Origin: an uncultured Granulosicoccaceae bacterium
GTDB lineage: Bacteria; Pseudomonadota; Gammaproteobacteria; Granulosicoccales; Granulosicoccaceae
DNA: 50,947 nt
Reading direction: 5' to 3'
NCBI GenBank assembly: GCA_937957915.1
Contig: CALGNZ010000117.1
Span: 1 to 50,947 of the forward strand
The position numbers and the translations under genes were made by a program. The notes beneath the pieces are model-generated. The model searched no databases. It saw nothing but the letters and a program-made list of their open reading frames with translations, and was not told where the DNA came from. This document shows, one piece after another, positions 18,139-27,141 of this stretch (its first letter is position 1; each line of letters opens with the position of its first letter).

Positions 18139-18722
18139 TAAACCGCCTCCGCCACGTTTCTGCGCAGGTATGCCAGCGCCTCTTTATGCAGATGGCTGAC
18201 AGAGGTTCGCGCGACATCCAGAAAGCTGGCTATCTCGTTTAAGTCCATCTTAAAACAGTAGCGCAGAAGCACCACTTCACACTGCTCGTCAGGCAGTGAT
18301 TGCATCGTCATCAACAGGCAATTTTCACTACCAATGGCAGGCAAGCGAGACTGGTTTGGCTTACGTTGCGCCAACGATACGATATTTGAGTGTTCAAATT
18401 TTTGTTCAGGCTCTTGCTGGCGAGCGACAGGATACATCCTAAGATGATCATACAACCGCGCCCAGGCGACATGTCTTAGCCAATCAATGAAACAGATGTC
18501 CTTGGTAAATCGCTTGCGTCCGCGAACAATGGTCATCCAGACATCCTGAAATAGCTCGGATGAAAGCTCCTTATCACCATTGGTTCCATAGAAGAAGAAC
18601 TGATAGATCGACTGCTTGTGCCTGTCATACAGGTGCTGGAAGCCATCAACTTCTCCATCCGAAAACAACAGCATTAGTGCGCTGTCGGAACATTCCACAG
18701 CATTTTTTTCTTTGGCTGGCAT
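18138..18722 (-). CDS. ECF-type RNA polymerase sigma factor
   Basis: 194 residues. Region 2 is visible as YDRHKQSIYQFFFYG ... ELFQDVWMTIV and the DNA-melting stretch DWLRHVAWARLYDHLR; region 4 as SLPDEQCEVVLLRYCFKMDLN followed by the helix-turn-helix EIASFLDVARTSVSHLHKEAL. There is no region 3, as expected for ECF. I prefer the ATG at 18722 (AAGTGAG upstream) over a GTG three codons earlier. It is co-transcribed with the putative anti-sigma factor and faces a small lipoprotein gene, which may be one of its targets. Confidence 0.85.
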   Translation of the reverse strand: MPAKEKNAVECSDSALMLLFSDGEVDGFQHLYDRHKQSIYQFFFYGTNGDKELSSELFQDVWMTIVRGRKRFTKDICFIDWLRHVAWARLYDHLRMYPVARQQEPEQKFEHSNIVSLAQRKPNQSRLPAIGSENCLLMTMQSLPDEQCEVVLLRYCFKMDLNEIASFLDVARTSVSHLHKEALAYLRRNVAEAV

Positions 18723-19019
18723 AACGCTCACTTGATTAGCTCGCTTGTACCCGCTTGCTCACCGCCCTGTGACCAAACTATCGCAGATGAGGGACTACAG
18801 AGTTCGAGCAAATCTTCTGCCAGCAATTTGCATCAGTTCACAATTACAACAGTGGATGGCCACCGCATCGGGACACACGATTTAGATCAATTGCGAATCT
18901 GAAAAAGCTGTGGAAATTTTGCGTTTGCAATTCGCAGCATTGGAGGGATGAATCGTTGCCTGTACCACACCAAATCAGGTAACTTGGCGACGTTACATTC
19001 ATTATTGGAAGGAAGTGAG

Positions 19020-19223
19020 ATGAGCCATCGAGTTGTCGCAACCGCAGCAATATTAATTGCAGCCACTTTATCGGGCTGTCAGTCCCTGCCAGCTACAGGC
19101 CTGAGCTACGATCGAACTCAGGAGTTTCCTGCGTTCTTCCGCAACCATTACAAACTGTACAAAAGTAACGGGCATGAATTCAGAGGCTATGACATAGGCA
19201 AACGCCACTACTTCCACCATTAA
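19020..19223 (+). CDS. Small lipoprotein
   Basis: 67 residues. The lipoprotein signal has lipobox LSGC at about residues 20-23; the mature part is about 45 residues, rich in aromatic residues, Lys and His, ending in HYFHH. The ATG at 19020 has a strong ribosome site (GGAAG); the frame is open to 18948 but without one. No family recognised. It is divergent from the ECF sigma factor gene across about 300 bp. Confidence 0.7.
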   Translation: MSHRVVATAAILIAATLSGCQSLPATGLSYDRTQEFPAFFRNHYKLYKSNGHEFRGYDIGKRHYFHH

Positions 19224-19567
19224 CTTCCGCTGCAACCCGGGAACATAACAGGGGTTCAGATATCGTTAAGGCCCATTCCGGTAGCTTACGTGATGCAACA
19301 CACCCCCGTTCGGCGAGGATAATTTTATTGCTAAATCATCCTCGCCGCGTTTTGGGTTCCGCATTTGGAGCCATGGCCTGGGATAACGTTTTGGCCATGC
19401 CTTAACCCAGATAGCCAAGGCTTGCATCAATCACTCTGTTGTCCTCGCCGTGCAGCAAAAAACTCAACTAACCTGCACGCGAGCACAACAAATACTAACT
19501 ATGTATACACAACACTCCGTCGACCGCGAATATCAAATTAGAGGTTATTCGCCCTGCCTCGGCCAGC
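19224..19567. other. 344-bp spacer with a terminator
   Basis: Lies between the small lipoprotein gene and the convergent transporter gene. Apart from the hairpin at 19311-19354 I see no gene or recognised site. Confidence 0.5.
19311..19354 (+). terminator. Hairpin terminator downstream of small lipoprotein
   Basis: A 10-bp perfect stem (19311-19320 with 19338-19347) with an A/T-rich loop is followed by CGTTTT. The T tract is short, so efficiency is uncertain. Confidence 0.6.
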
Positions 19568-20800
19568 TCAAACGCCCAATGTTATCTCGCCCACTTCTTC
19601 TCCGGTGATAGCTGATTCAAAGGCTCTCAATCGCTTGTAGATCGACATTAGTTCAACAATAGTGGTCCACGAATTCACCAGAAATTGAAACGAATTTTCG
19701 ACTCTTGAAAAAGCCTGATTGATCTGTTGATAGACCCCGAAGGTAAACGCACCGGCAACGAACGTAGGCCCTAAGGCGATCAGCGGAATAAAGTTAGCCC
19801 CCTGCAGATACGCATAACGAAAGATATTGAAATAAAGATAATTAAAGTAAAGTTTAAAATAGTTTTTTCTAACATGGCCGAACAACGACTCGACCGACGG
19901 CGGGGATGCCCGTTCTGCATCGTCTTCGCCATAAACCAGCTCTTTGCGGTAGGCAGCCTCGACCTTCTGATTATTAAACTCCAACCCGGGCAACCGATAA
20001 CCAACGGCAGCCAGCAACACTGTGCCAAAAGCAGCCGATAACAGTGCAATAAATACCAGTGAACCATTCACTGCGCCAATCAATGGCAATTCCGTGACCT
20101 GCTTCGATAGCGTCCATAGCAATGGCAGAAACGCTATAAGTGTCATTATCGCACTTATGAATGACGACCCGAGCCCCTCAACAATGCTGGCAAATCGCAT
20201 CGTGTCTTCCTGCACACGCTGAGCTGCACCTTCGATGTTCCGCAGTGAGCCCCAGTGTTCCATGTAGTAATCATTCATCGCCGAACGCCACCGGAAAACA
20301 TAGTGCGATGTGAAAAATGCGAAAAGCACGAGAATAAGAATATTGGGGATCAGGATAAACACCAGCGTCAACAACCGCCCGTAATACTCTTCACTGGTTA
20401 TTTTACTGGTACCCTTTTCTGACAAAGCCAGTTGAATCAGGTCATAGAAATCACCGTACCAGTTGTTGATGTACACCCCCAACTGCACCTGAAAATAGGT
20501 TACCAGCAGAATCACTGCACTACCGCACACGGCCCACCAATACCATCGATTACGATCGACAAAAAACCACGCAATACAGAAAACCACTGTCACCAAAACT
20601 ATGTACTGGTACAACCAGACTTTGTCAGGATTCAAAAATGGCGGACGCGCGCCCTCAGGGGTTGGTAATGCCTCACGCATAAGGCTGAATTGCGCCGCCA
20701 TTCCGTCGAACAAGCCGTACCAAAGTGCAAGGCTGACAAAGAACCACGCCACCGCTGAAAGAAAAAACTTCCTTGGCGATGGAAAAAAAGATGCAAACAT
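19568..20800 (-). CDS. SbmA/BacA-like inner membrane peptide transporter
   Basis: 410 residues, the length of E. coli SbmA. It starts with MFASFFPSPRKFFLSAVAW and has about seven or eight membrane segments. Recognisable family stretches are QVQLGVYINNWYGDFYDLIQ, FRWRSAMNDYYMEHW and GAAQRVQEDTMRFASI. The family imports peptides and some peptide antibiotics driven by the proton gradient; it lacks an ATPase domain, as here. Monocistronic by context. Which of SbmA or BacA it equals in function cannot be told from sequence. Confidence 0.85.
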   Translation of the reverse strand: MFASFFPSPRKFFLSAVAWFFVSLALWYGLFDGMAAQFSLMREALPTPEGARPPFLNPDKVWLYQYIVLVTVVFCIAWFFVDRNRWYWWAVCGSAVILLVTYFQVQLGVYINNWYGDFYDLIQLALSEKGTSKITSEEYYGRLLTLVFILIPNILILVLFAFFTSHYVFRWRSAMNDYYMEHWGSLRNIEGAAQRVQEDTMRFASIVEGLGSSFISAIMTLIAFLPLLWTLSKQVTELPLIGAVNGSLVFIALLSAAFGTVLLAAVGYRLPGLEFNNQKVEAAYRKELVYGEDDAERASPPSVESLFGHVRKNYFKLYFNYLYFNIFRYAYLQGANFIPLIALGPTFVAGAFTFGVYQQINQAFSRVENSFQFLVNSWTTIVELMSIYKRLRAFESAITGEEVGEITLGV

Positions 20801-21198
20801 GAGCAGATCTCGTTGTTCTGTTAAAGCTGATCAGGGTTCAGAATGGATGGTTCAGAATGGAGTGATCGGTCCGACCATCAGGCAACAGGCAAATTCAATG
20901 CATAAAGCGACAGACCCAGAATTCCAGGAGACTGCCTGAAGAACCGTATTCTAGTTCAGCAGCCGGTGTAAGTCTCCGGGTGGAAATTACCCCGAACACA
21001 TGAACCCCTTCCATCGACTTGCCTGAGGCTGGAAGTTTCATGCCGAAAACACTTACAGGAATTACCTTCTGTAGCATAGCCCGCCCCGGGTAAACCTCTA
21101 CTTATTAATCAATACAGCTCAAGGACACTTCTTTGACGCCGATATAGCCGTCATAAAAATGACAAGCTTGCGTTAAAACAAGAGCATACGGAGAAATT
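20801..21198. other. 398-bp spacer, no gene seen
   Basis: Divergent region between the transporter and the DHH phosphoesterase genes. It holds a 14-bp tandem pair (20835-20862). A GGAGAA ribosome site precedes the gene at 21199. No convincing promoter or open frame. Confidence 0.5.
20835..20862. repeat. Tandem 14-bp pair
   Basis: GGTTCAGAATGGAT followed directly by GGTTCAGAATGGAG, one mismatch at the end. Confidence 0.8.
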
Positions 21199-22167
21199 AT
21201 GAGTCAGCCGCTTCGTGCCGAATCTACCTTTCTAATTGATACCTCCCGCCGTTATCGACTGGTTACGCGCAGTGACTTCGACGGACTGGTCTGTGCTGTA
21301 TTACTGAAACACCTCGACATTCTCGACGATATTAAATTCGTGCACCCAAAGGATATGCAGGACGGTAAGGTTGAAATTACCGAAAACGATATAACAACCA
21401 ATGTGCCCTACGTTTCCGGTTGCTACCTGGCCTTCGATCATCACCACAGTGAAACCATTCGCAACGGGGCACATGATAACCATGTGATCGATGCTGATGC
21501 ACCTTCTGCTGCACGGGTTGTTTACGATTATCTCGGTGGCGCAGATACTTTCCCTGCATCATGGGAAGAGATGATGGTGGCGGTTGACAAGGCAGACTCT
21601 GCCCAGTACGTGCGCAGTGAAGTGCTTGAGCCCACTGACTGGACACTACTCAACTATTTGATGGATGCCAGAACCGGGCTAGGTCGATTTCACGATTTTC
21701 GTATCTCCAACTACGAATTAATGATGCAGTTGATTGACTACTGCAGTGAAAACGAAATCAACGACATCTTGCGCCTGCCGGATGTAATGGAGCGTATCGA
21801 GCTCTACGAATCACTGAAAATGAAAGCGCGTGAACAGATCAAACGCTGCGCTGTTACCCACGGTAATCTGGTGATTCTGGATCTGCGTGAAGAAGAACTG
21901 ATCTACCCGACCAATCGTTTTATGATCTACGCGCTATTCCCTGAATGTAATATCTCCATTCACCAAATGTGGGGACTGAAAAAACAGAATGTGGTCTATG
22001 CGATGGGTAAATCAATACTCAACCGCTCCTCTAACACCAACGTTGGCGAGTTGTGCCTGCGCTACGGTGGCGGTGGCCACAATGCAGCCGGCACGTGTCA
22101 GATAGACCATGAACGCGCGCCGCAGGTGCTAAAAGAGCTGATAGCACAAATCAACGAAGACGGCTAA
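21199..22167 (+). CDS. DHH-family phosphoesterase
   Basis: 322 residues. The metal-binding motifs are RSDFDGL (about 24-30), FDHHHSE (about 79-85) and the DADAPSAA region; the C-terminal DHHA1 domain ends with GGGGHNAAGT. Such proteins hydrolyse phosphodiester or pyrophosphate bonds (exopolyphosphatase-like, nanoRNase or cyclic dinucleotide types). The exact substrate cannot be read from the motifs. A good ribosome site (GGAGAA) precedes the ATG. It converges with lipA. Confidence 0.85.
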   Translation: MSQPLRAESTFLIDTSRRYRLVTRSDFDGLVCAVLLKHLDILDDIKFVHPKDMQDGKVEITENDITTNVPYVSGCYLAFDHHHSETIRNGAHDNHVIDADAPSAARVVYDYLGGADTFPASWEEMMVAVDKADSAQYVRSEVLEPTDWTLLNYLMDARTGLGRFHDFRISNYELMMQLIDYCSENEINDILRLPDVMERIELYESLKMKAREQIKRCAVTHGNLVILDLREEELIYPTNRFMIYALFPECNISIHQMWGLKKQNVVYAMGKSILNRSSNTNVGELCLRYGGGGHNAAGTCQIDHERAPQVLKELIAQINEDG

Positions 22168-22175
22168 GTTGCCTG

Positions 22176-22210
22176 GGCTGGCGCACTTTATCCGCGCCAG
22201 CCTTCCGTTT
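22176..22210 (+). terminator. Hairpin between the DHH gene and lipA
   Basis: A 9-bp perfect stem (22176-22184 with 22194-22202), 9-nt loop, followed by TTCCGTTTT. The weak T tract points to the plus strand. Confidence 0.55.
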
Positions 22211-22238
22211 TCGCCGCTGTCGGGCTACCGTCAAAACT

Positions 22239-23255
22239 TCAGACTTCTACCTGCAGCCCTACGTTGTTGAGCTCGAGAACTCGCTCAGCCCGGTAGCTGG
22301 ATCGGACCAGCGGGCCTGAAACAACCTCGAGGAATCCACGGTCAAGTCCCCACTGTCGGTATTGATTGAACTGCTCCGGCGTCACATAACGTTCAATTGC
22401 CAGATGGTTTCTGGTTGGCCGCAGATACTGGCCCATTGTCAGAATGTCGACGTTGGCCGCGCGAAGATCATCCATGGTTTGCAGTATCTCCTGTTCTGTT
22501 TCACCAAGCCCCAGCATCAAGCTGGTTTTGGTCAATACTCGCGGTCGATGTTGTTTCGCATGAGCCAGTACGCTAAGAGTTTGTTCATAGCCGGCACGTG
22601 GATCGCGCACCGGATGCGTTAACCGTCGAACGGTTTCGACGTTTTGCGCAAACACTTCAAGACCTGCATCAATCACCTGTTCGACAAGCTCTTTTTTACC
22701 ATCGAAATCCGGTGTTAATGCCTCAACTGCCGTTTGCGGGCGCAGCGTTTTAATGGCCTGTATGCAAGCCGCATAGTGACCTGCCCCGCCATCGTCCAGA
22801 TCATCACGATCGACAGACGTAATCACAACATATTTAAGATCCATCAACTCCACGGATCGCGCGGTGTTAGCAGGTTCTTCTGGGTCTAACCACCCGTTAG
22901 GGTTGCCGGTATCAACCGAGCAAAAGCGACAGGCACGCGTGCACACAGACCCCATCACCATGATAGTGGCGGTTCCTGCTGTCCAGCATTCACCGATATT
23001 CGGGCATTTTGATTCTTCGCATACCGTAGCCAGTCGATGCTGGTGCACGTTGTCGCGCACTGCATTGAATTTGCCACCGCCCGGCACACGGGCGCGCAAC
23101 CAGGAGGGTTTCTTTAACTCAGGGCCAGACTCAGTTTCACCACCGCTGGTCTTGATGCCATCTTTGATAGCGTTAAAACCGGTGCCGGTTTTGTATTTTT
23201 CACCAGAGCTCACCACGGGAATGCTCGACAGCTTTTGGTTGGCCGGTTTTTTCAC
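22239..23255 (-). CDS. lipA: Lipoyl synthase
   Basis: 338 residues from a GTG start. This radical-SAM enzyme inserts two sulphurs into octanoyl groups on carrier domains. The auxiliary cluster cysteines are C79, C84 and C90 ([12 protein letters not shown]), the radical-SAM cluster C105, C109 and C112 (CTRACRFC), and the C-terminal RSSYRAE carries the conserved serine. The N-terminal ~45 residues before ELKKPSWLR are variable, as usual. The start overlaps the lipB stop by 4 bp (GTGA), so the pair is coupled. Confidence 0.95.
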   Translation of the reverse strand: MKKPANQKLSSIPVVSSGEKYKTGTGFNAIKDGIKTSGGETESGPELKKPSWLRARVPGGGKFNAVRDNVHQHRLATVCEESKCPNIGECWTAGTATIMVMGSVCTRACRFCSVDTGNPNGWLDPEEPANTARSVELMDLKYVVITSVDRDDLDDGGAGHYAACIQAIKTLRPQTAVEALTPDFDGKKELVEQVIDAGLEVFAQNVETVRRLTHPVRDPRAGYEQTLSVLAHAKQHRPRVLTKTSLMLGLGETEQEILQTMDDLRAANVDILTMGQYLRPTRNHLAIERYVTPEQFNQYRQWGLDRGFLEVVSGPLVRSSYRAERVLELNNVGLQVEV

Positions 23256-23908
23256 TGCATTGTCCCTGCTTTACTATCGCCGTTCGCCCCGGCAATTTCC
23301 ATTAACGAATCCGCCAGCCGGCGAGTAATATCGTTGCCGGCTTCGGTCACTGTGGCCGCAATACCCAAGTCTCTCAATTGTGTCACCTTTAAATCCGCGT
23401 AACCGCACGGGTTAATCCGGGTAAATGGCTCGAGGTTCATATCAACATTTAACGACATGCCGTGAAAACTACAGCCGCGTCGCACGCGAAGGCCTAATGC
23501 TGCAACTTTGCGACCGTCCACGTACACACCAGGGGCATTTGCATCGCTGACAGCGTCAACCTCGTGGCCTCGAAGGTATTCAATAATGGTTTGCTCAAGC
23601 AGGTTAACCAGTGCTTTTACACCCAGCCCCGCTCGTCGCAAGTCGACCAGTACATAGACCACCAGCTGACCAGGACCGTGATAGGTCACCTGACCGCCAC
23701 GGTCGGCCTGCACGATTTCGATGTCCCCGGCATCCAGAATGTGCGAAGGATTACCAGCCTGCCCCTGAGTATAGACGGGAGGGTGCTCTACCACCCAAAG
23801 TTCGTCAGCACAGTTACCATCGCGCGAACTGGTAAATGCCCGCATCTGATCCAGTACGGGCTGATAGGGGCTCAGCCCCAAATGTCGAATTGCAACAGGA
23901 TAATCCAT
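23252..23908 (-). CDS. lipB: Octanoyl-ACP:protein octanoyltransferase
   Basis: 218 residues. It moves octanoate from acyl-carrier protein to lipoyl domains, the step before LipA. Motifs: the [12 protein letters not shown] substrate loop, the catalytic Lys in [14 protein letters not shown] with SFHGMSLNV, and the catalytic Cys in [16 protein letters not shown] start at the ATG at 23908, just before the conserved [13 protein letters not shown]; a GTG at 23980 would add 24 residues with no ribosome site. It continues the dacA-ybeD-lipB-lipA order known from E. coli. Confidence 0.93.
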   Translation of the reverse strand: MDYPVAIRHLGLSPYQPVLDQMRAFTSSRDGNCADELWVVEHPPVYTQGQAGNPSHILDAGDIEIVQADRGGQVTYHGPGQLVVYVLVDLRRAGLGVKALVNLLEQTIIEYLRGHEVDAVSDANAPGVYVDGRKVAALGLRVRRGCSFHGMSLNVDMNLEPFTRINPCGYADLKVTQLRDLGIAATVTEAGNDITRRLADSLMEIAGANGDSKAGTMQ

Positions 23909-24004
23909 AGCAGTAGCATGGAAGTAGAAGCGGCGAACTTCAAGGCCCGTAAGGTATCTTTGTGGATCGTGGCAAATCACACTGAATACAACAAAGGCTG
24001 CCGG

Positions 24005-24304
24005 CTATAGCACCCAGACTACGCGATCCTGGGCACTCATTTGCTCGAATACGGCATCGAGCTGCTGTTGATCTACCGCGACAAATGACAAGGTCACCGC
24101 GAGGTAGGACCCATTGCGACTGGGACGAGTACGGTAGCTGACAGAGCTTGCGTCGTCGACTAGGCGGCGCACCACATCAGCGGCAAACTCGGCAAAGTTA
24201 TTCTCATCAACCCCTACTGCCTTGATTGAGTAGGTGTCCGGAAAATGTTGTATTGGTCGTTCTTCGCTCAAACTTTCAGTCTTCTTGCTTACTCTGCCGA
24301 ACAC
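24005..24304 (-). CDS. ybeD: DUF493 / YbeD-like protein
   Basis: 99 residues with the small ferredoxin-like DUF493 pattern: FPDTYSIKAVG, a middle YRTRPSRNGSYLAVTLSF and the end MSAQDRVVWVL. The family is a cytoplasmic, ACT-like small protein with no firmly known activity. It is placed, as in E. coli, between dacA and lipB. The GTG start at 24304 is uncertain; an internal start would give the usual ~88 residues. Confidence 0.87.
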   Translation of the reverse strand: MFGRVSKKTESLSEERPIQHFPDTYSIKAVGVDENNFAEFAADVVRRLVDDASSVSYRTRPSRNGSYLAVTLSFVAVDQQQLDAVFEQMSAQDRVVWVL

Positions 24305-24341
24305 CCTCGATGAAGCTCAGTTTAGCGACTTCGCTGCCTCA

Positions 24342-24385
24342 AGCAAGGCTTCTTCGAGCAAGGCTTCTTCGAGCAAGGCCAGGCC
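24342..24385. repeat. Tandem 15-bp units between dacA and ybeD
   Basis: Two identical units, 24342-24356 and 24357-24371, are followed by a partial third from 24372. They lie in the 89-bp gap between the two genes of the same operon. Confidence 0.85.
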
Positions 24386-24393
24386 ACGGAGAC

Positions 24394-25548
24394 TTACTTC
24401 AGCATTCGCTTGATCGAGTCGGAGACACGTCGAAAAAAGCTGCCCTGCTCGACCGGCTCCAGCGCCACCAGCGGAAGTTCAGCAAGTATTTGATCGTCAA
24501 GTCGGAAACTGACCATGCCAAGTTTCTGTCCTTTGGCAATCGGCGCCACCAGACTACTGGTTACACGGTAGTCGCGCTCCAGCACCTCGGCTTGCCCGGT
24601 CTTCAGGGTCAGGTAGTGCCCGGCAGCTACGGCCATCGGAACATTCTCCTGTTGGCCGCCCCAAATTCTGATATCACCGAGTTTCCTGCCTGCTTCAGCA
24701 ATTTTAACCGTTTCAAAAAAGCGGAATCCGTAGTTTAACGCCTTGATGCTCTCGGTGCTGCGGAGTTGCTCATTGCGAGCACCGAGCAAAATACTGATTA
24801 AACGCATATCGCCACGTTTGGCTGAAGCAACAAGACAATACCCGGCCGCTTCCGTATGACCTGTTTTCATTCCGTCTACAGACGGGTCACGCAGCAGAAG
24901 TGTATTACGATTCTTCTGTTTAATACCGTTGTAGGTAAACTCTTTGATCGAATAAAGCTTGTACAGCTCGGGATGATCTTTGATCACCGCTCGGGCAAGC
25001 CTGGCCAGGTCGTTCGCTGTTGTTAAATGCCCTTCCGCCGGCAATCCGGTAGAGTTTTCATAATGGGTATCTTCCATACCCAGGCGCCGGGCCATTTCAT
25101 TCATCATGCTGACGAAACCCTCTTCGGATCCGCCAATGTGTTCAGCCAACGCCACACTTGCATCATTACCTGATTGCACTACCAACCCGTACATTAGATC
25201 ACGGATCGATACCATTGATTCCGGCTCAAGAAAGGTCCGGGAGCCTTTCATCCCGTGGGCAGTGCGACTGACGTGCACCATGTCGTCAGGACTGAGATCG
25301 CCATGGATCAATTGAAAAGAAACAATATAAGCCGTCATCATCTTGGTCAGACTGGCTGGCTCCAGCTTTTCATCTGGATTTTTTTGGGTGATTACTGTGC
25401 CGGTGTCATAGTCCAGCAGCAAATAACTCTTGGCGGCCAGCGCAGGAGGCGCGGGTATTGGTAGCGGTTTTACTTCTGCGAGCGCTATAGTATGAAGGCA
25501 CAAACAGCACAGTAAAAATAAACCGGTTTGAAGTTGGCGGACGATCAC
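24394..25548 (-). CDS. dacA: D-alanyl-D-alanine carboxypeptidase (PBP5 type)
   Basis: 384 residues. It trims the terminal D-Ala from peptidoglycan stem peptides in the periplasm. A signal peptide covers about residues 1-24. The serine-protease-like penicillin-binding triad is complete: Ser66-x-x-Lys69 (SLTK), SGN from Ser126, and KTG from Lys228. The C-terminal beta-rich domain ends in an amphipathic helix (FFRRVSDSIKRMLK) that anchors the protein to the membrane. Operon with rlpA upstream and ybeD-lipB-lipA downstream. Confidence 0.94.
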   Translation of the reverse strand: MIVRQLQTGLFLLCCLCLHTIALAEVKPLPIPAPPALAAKSYLLLDYDTGTVITQKNPDEKLEPASLTKMMTAYIVSFQLIHGDLSPDDMVHVSRTAHGMKGSRTFLEPESMVSIRDLMYGLVVQSGNDASVALAEHIGGSEEGFVSMMNEMARRLGMEDTHYENSTGLPAEGHLTTANDLARLARAVIKDHPELYKLYSIKEFTYNGIKQKNRNTLLLRDPSVDGMKTGHTEAAGYCLVASAKRGDMRLISILLGARNEQLRSTESIKALNYGFRFFETVKIAEAGRKLGDIRIWGGQQENVPMAVAAGHYLTLKTGQAEVLERDYRVTSSLVAPIAKGQKLGMVSFRLDDQILAELPLVALEPVEQGSFFRRVSDSIKRMLK

Positions 25549-25572
25549 GAAAGTCCCGAATTTGCGGCAGAA

Positions 25573-25598
25573 ATTAGTCCGCCGGGCGGAGGACTAAT
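25573..25598 (-). promoter_or_regulatory. Hairpin between rlpA and dacA
   Basis: Perfect 8-bp arms 25573-25580 and 25591-25598 with a GC-rich interior that can pair further. No T tract follows on the minus strand, so an mRNA processing or stabilising hairpin is more likely than a terminator. Confidence 0.6.
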
Positions 25599-25671
25599 CA
25601 GAAAATAGTATAGTAATTTCAGGCAAAGCGCGCATACCAAACAGAGCAGTATGCGCACTCGGCTTACATCT

Positions 25672-27102
25672 CTACTGGATAGACTTGACCTTCACGGTGA
25701 AGTTATCAACACCGGCATCATCAAGTTTGCCGGAGACTTCTGCCGCATGGTCAGCAGCAATGATGGGCCCAACGGTAATTCTATACATCTCGGACCCTTT
25801 CAACGGCTTAACATGTACTTCCTCCAGAGGAACAGCCAGCACTGCTTCTACCGCTACTTTTTCAGCATCTTTGACATTGGCAAAAACACCAGCCTGAATA
25901 TAGTAACCAGGTCTATTAGCTTCAGCAGTTGCTGCAGCCGCCCCGGCAGTTGAATCAACTGCTTGCAAGGTGTTGGGAACAGCAACAGCCACCCCGCCCT
26001 GGTCAGCCTGCGCAACCGCCTGCTCCAGCGCAGCTGTTTCATCAACTGCCTTGGTGGTTTGCACAGCACCGATGCTGGTTAGTGATACCGGCTGGCCTGC
26101 AGCACTGGCGTTTTCGATCAGATCAACAGGCAGACCAGCCGCTTTGCGCACTTCAGTTGTCGCCTCAGCATTGACCAGTACCTTTATCTCCTCGTTGGCG
26201 ACTGCTTTGGTTGCCATATTTGTTGCCGTGTCGGACGCGCCACTGGTTACACGGTTGGTGTTGATAGTTGCCGAATCTGCTGCAGCGAGTTCTGACTCCA
26301 GTGAATCCAGGCTCAGCAACTCACCACCATCCGCATCAGTTTCTGTAGCAGCCTGTACAGCAGCTATAACACCCTGTTGCTCTGCCTGCGCTAAAGGCTG
26401 CAGTTCGACAGATTCACTGCCCTGTACGGCAGCAAGTACTGGCGCCGTATCTGTTGCTTCAGTCTCCAATGCAACGCGCACTGATTCATCGGTATAGAAA
26501 TCAACATTCCACTTGTTATCAGGCCCGCTAAGCTCCGCTACTTCCTGAGCTGTCAGGGCTTCAATGTCTACCATGGCGGTACCATCGTTAACCATGCCAA
26601 GCTGCAATGCCGCGGCAAACGACAAATCAATTAGTCGGTCGCCGGAAAACGGACCACGATCATTTATTTTGACGATGACAGACTTGCCACTATCTATATG
26701 CGACACTCTGGCATAGGTCGGCAACGGCAGTGTTTTGTGCGCCGCCGTCATTTTGTACATGTCGTAGGTTTCGCCATTAGACGCAGTCTGGCCATGGAAG
26801 TTTGGTCCATACCAAGACGCAAGACCGCGCGCAGAGTATCCGTCACTTTCGGCCATGGTGTGGTAACGCTGACCACGCACAACGTAAGACTTCATATTTC
26901 CGCGCTCACTTTTTCTGATACGCAGACCAGTGTCTTCAACAGCGGCGGCTTTTGTTTCATTACTGGCAATAACATTCTCGTCACTGGTAAACAGATCTTC
27001 GAGACTTGAACTGCTACGTGACGAGTAACCTGTCGGCAACGTCGAACAGCCGGCAACAACGCCCGCCAACAGACCCGCCAAAACGGCTTGGCTATATTTC
27101 AT
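25672..27102 (-). CDS. rlpA: Septal-ring lytic transglycosylase RlpA, with SPOR domain
   Basis: 476 residues. The lipoprotein signal ends in VAGC. A double-psi beta-barrel domain follows, with LASWYGPNFHGQTASNGE and KINDRGPFSGDRLIDLS, the latter holding the catalytic-type Asp. Then comes a ~180-residue Ala/Thr/Glu-rich linker, and a C-terminal SPOR domain (YYIQAGVFANVKDAEKVA ... MYRITVGPI) that binds denuded glycan at the division site. GAGGGGA precedes the ATG at 27102; an ATG-less extension to 27138 is less likely. The linker is unusually long, which is why the protein exceeds the E. coli size. Confidence 0.92.
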   Translation of the reverse strand: MKYSQAVLAGLLAGVVAGCSTLPTGYSSRSSSSLEDLFTSDENVIASNETKAAAVEDTGLRIRKSERGNMKSYVVRGQRYHTMAESDGYSARGLASWYGPNFHGQTASNGETYDMYKMTAAHKTLPLPTYARVSHIDSGKSVIVKINDRGPFSGDRLIDLSFAAALQLGMVNDGTAMVDIEALTAQEVAELSGPDNKWNVDFYTDESVRVALETEATDTAPVLAAVQGSESVELQPLAQAEQQGVIAAVQAATETDADGGELLSLDSLESELAAADSATINTNRVTSGASDTATNMATKAVANEEIKVLVNAEATTEVRKAAGLPVDLIENASAAGQPVSLTSIGAVQTTKAVDETAALEQAVAQADQGGVAVAVPNTLQAVDSTAGAAAATAEANRPGYYIQAGVFANVKDAEKVAVEAVLAVPLEEVHVKPLKGSEMYRITVGPIIAADHAAEVSGKLDDAGVDNFTVKVKSIQ

Positions 27103-27141
27103 AGTATTGAATCCCCTCGGGATAGTAAGCAAAAACACGTA

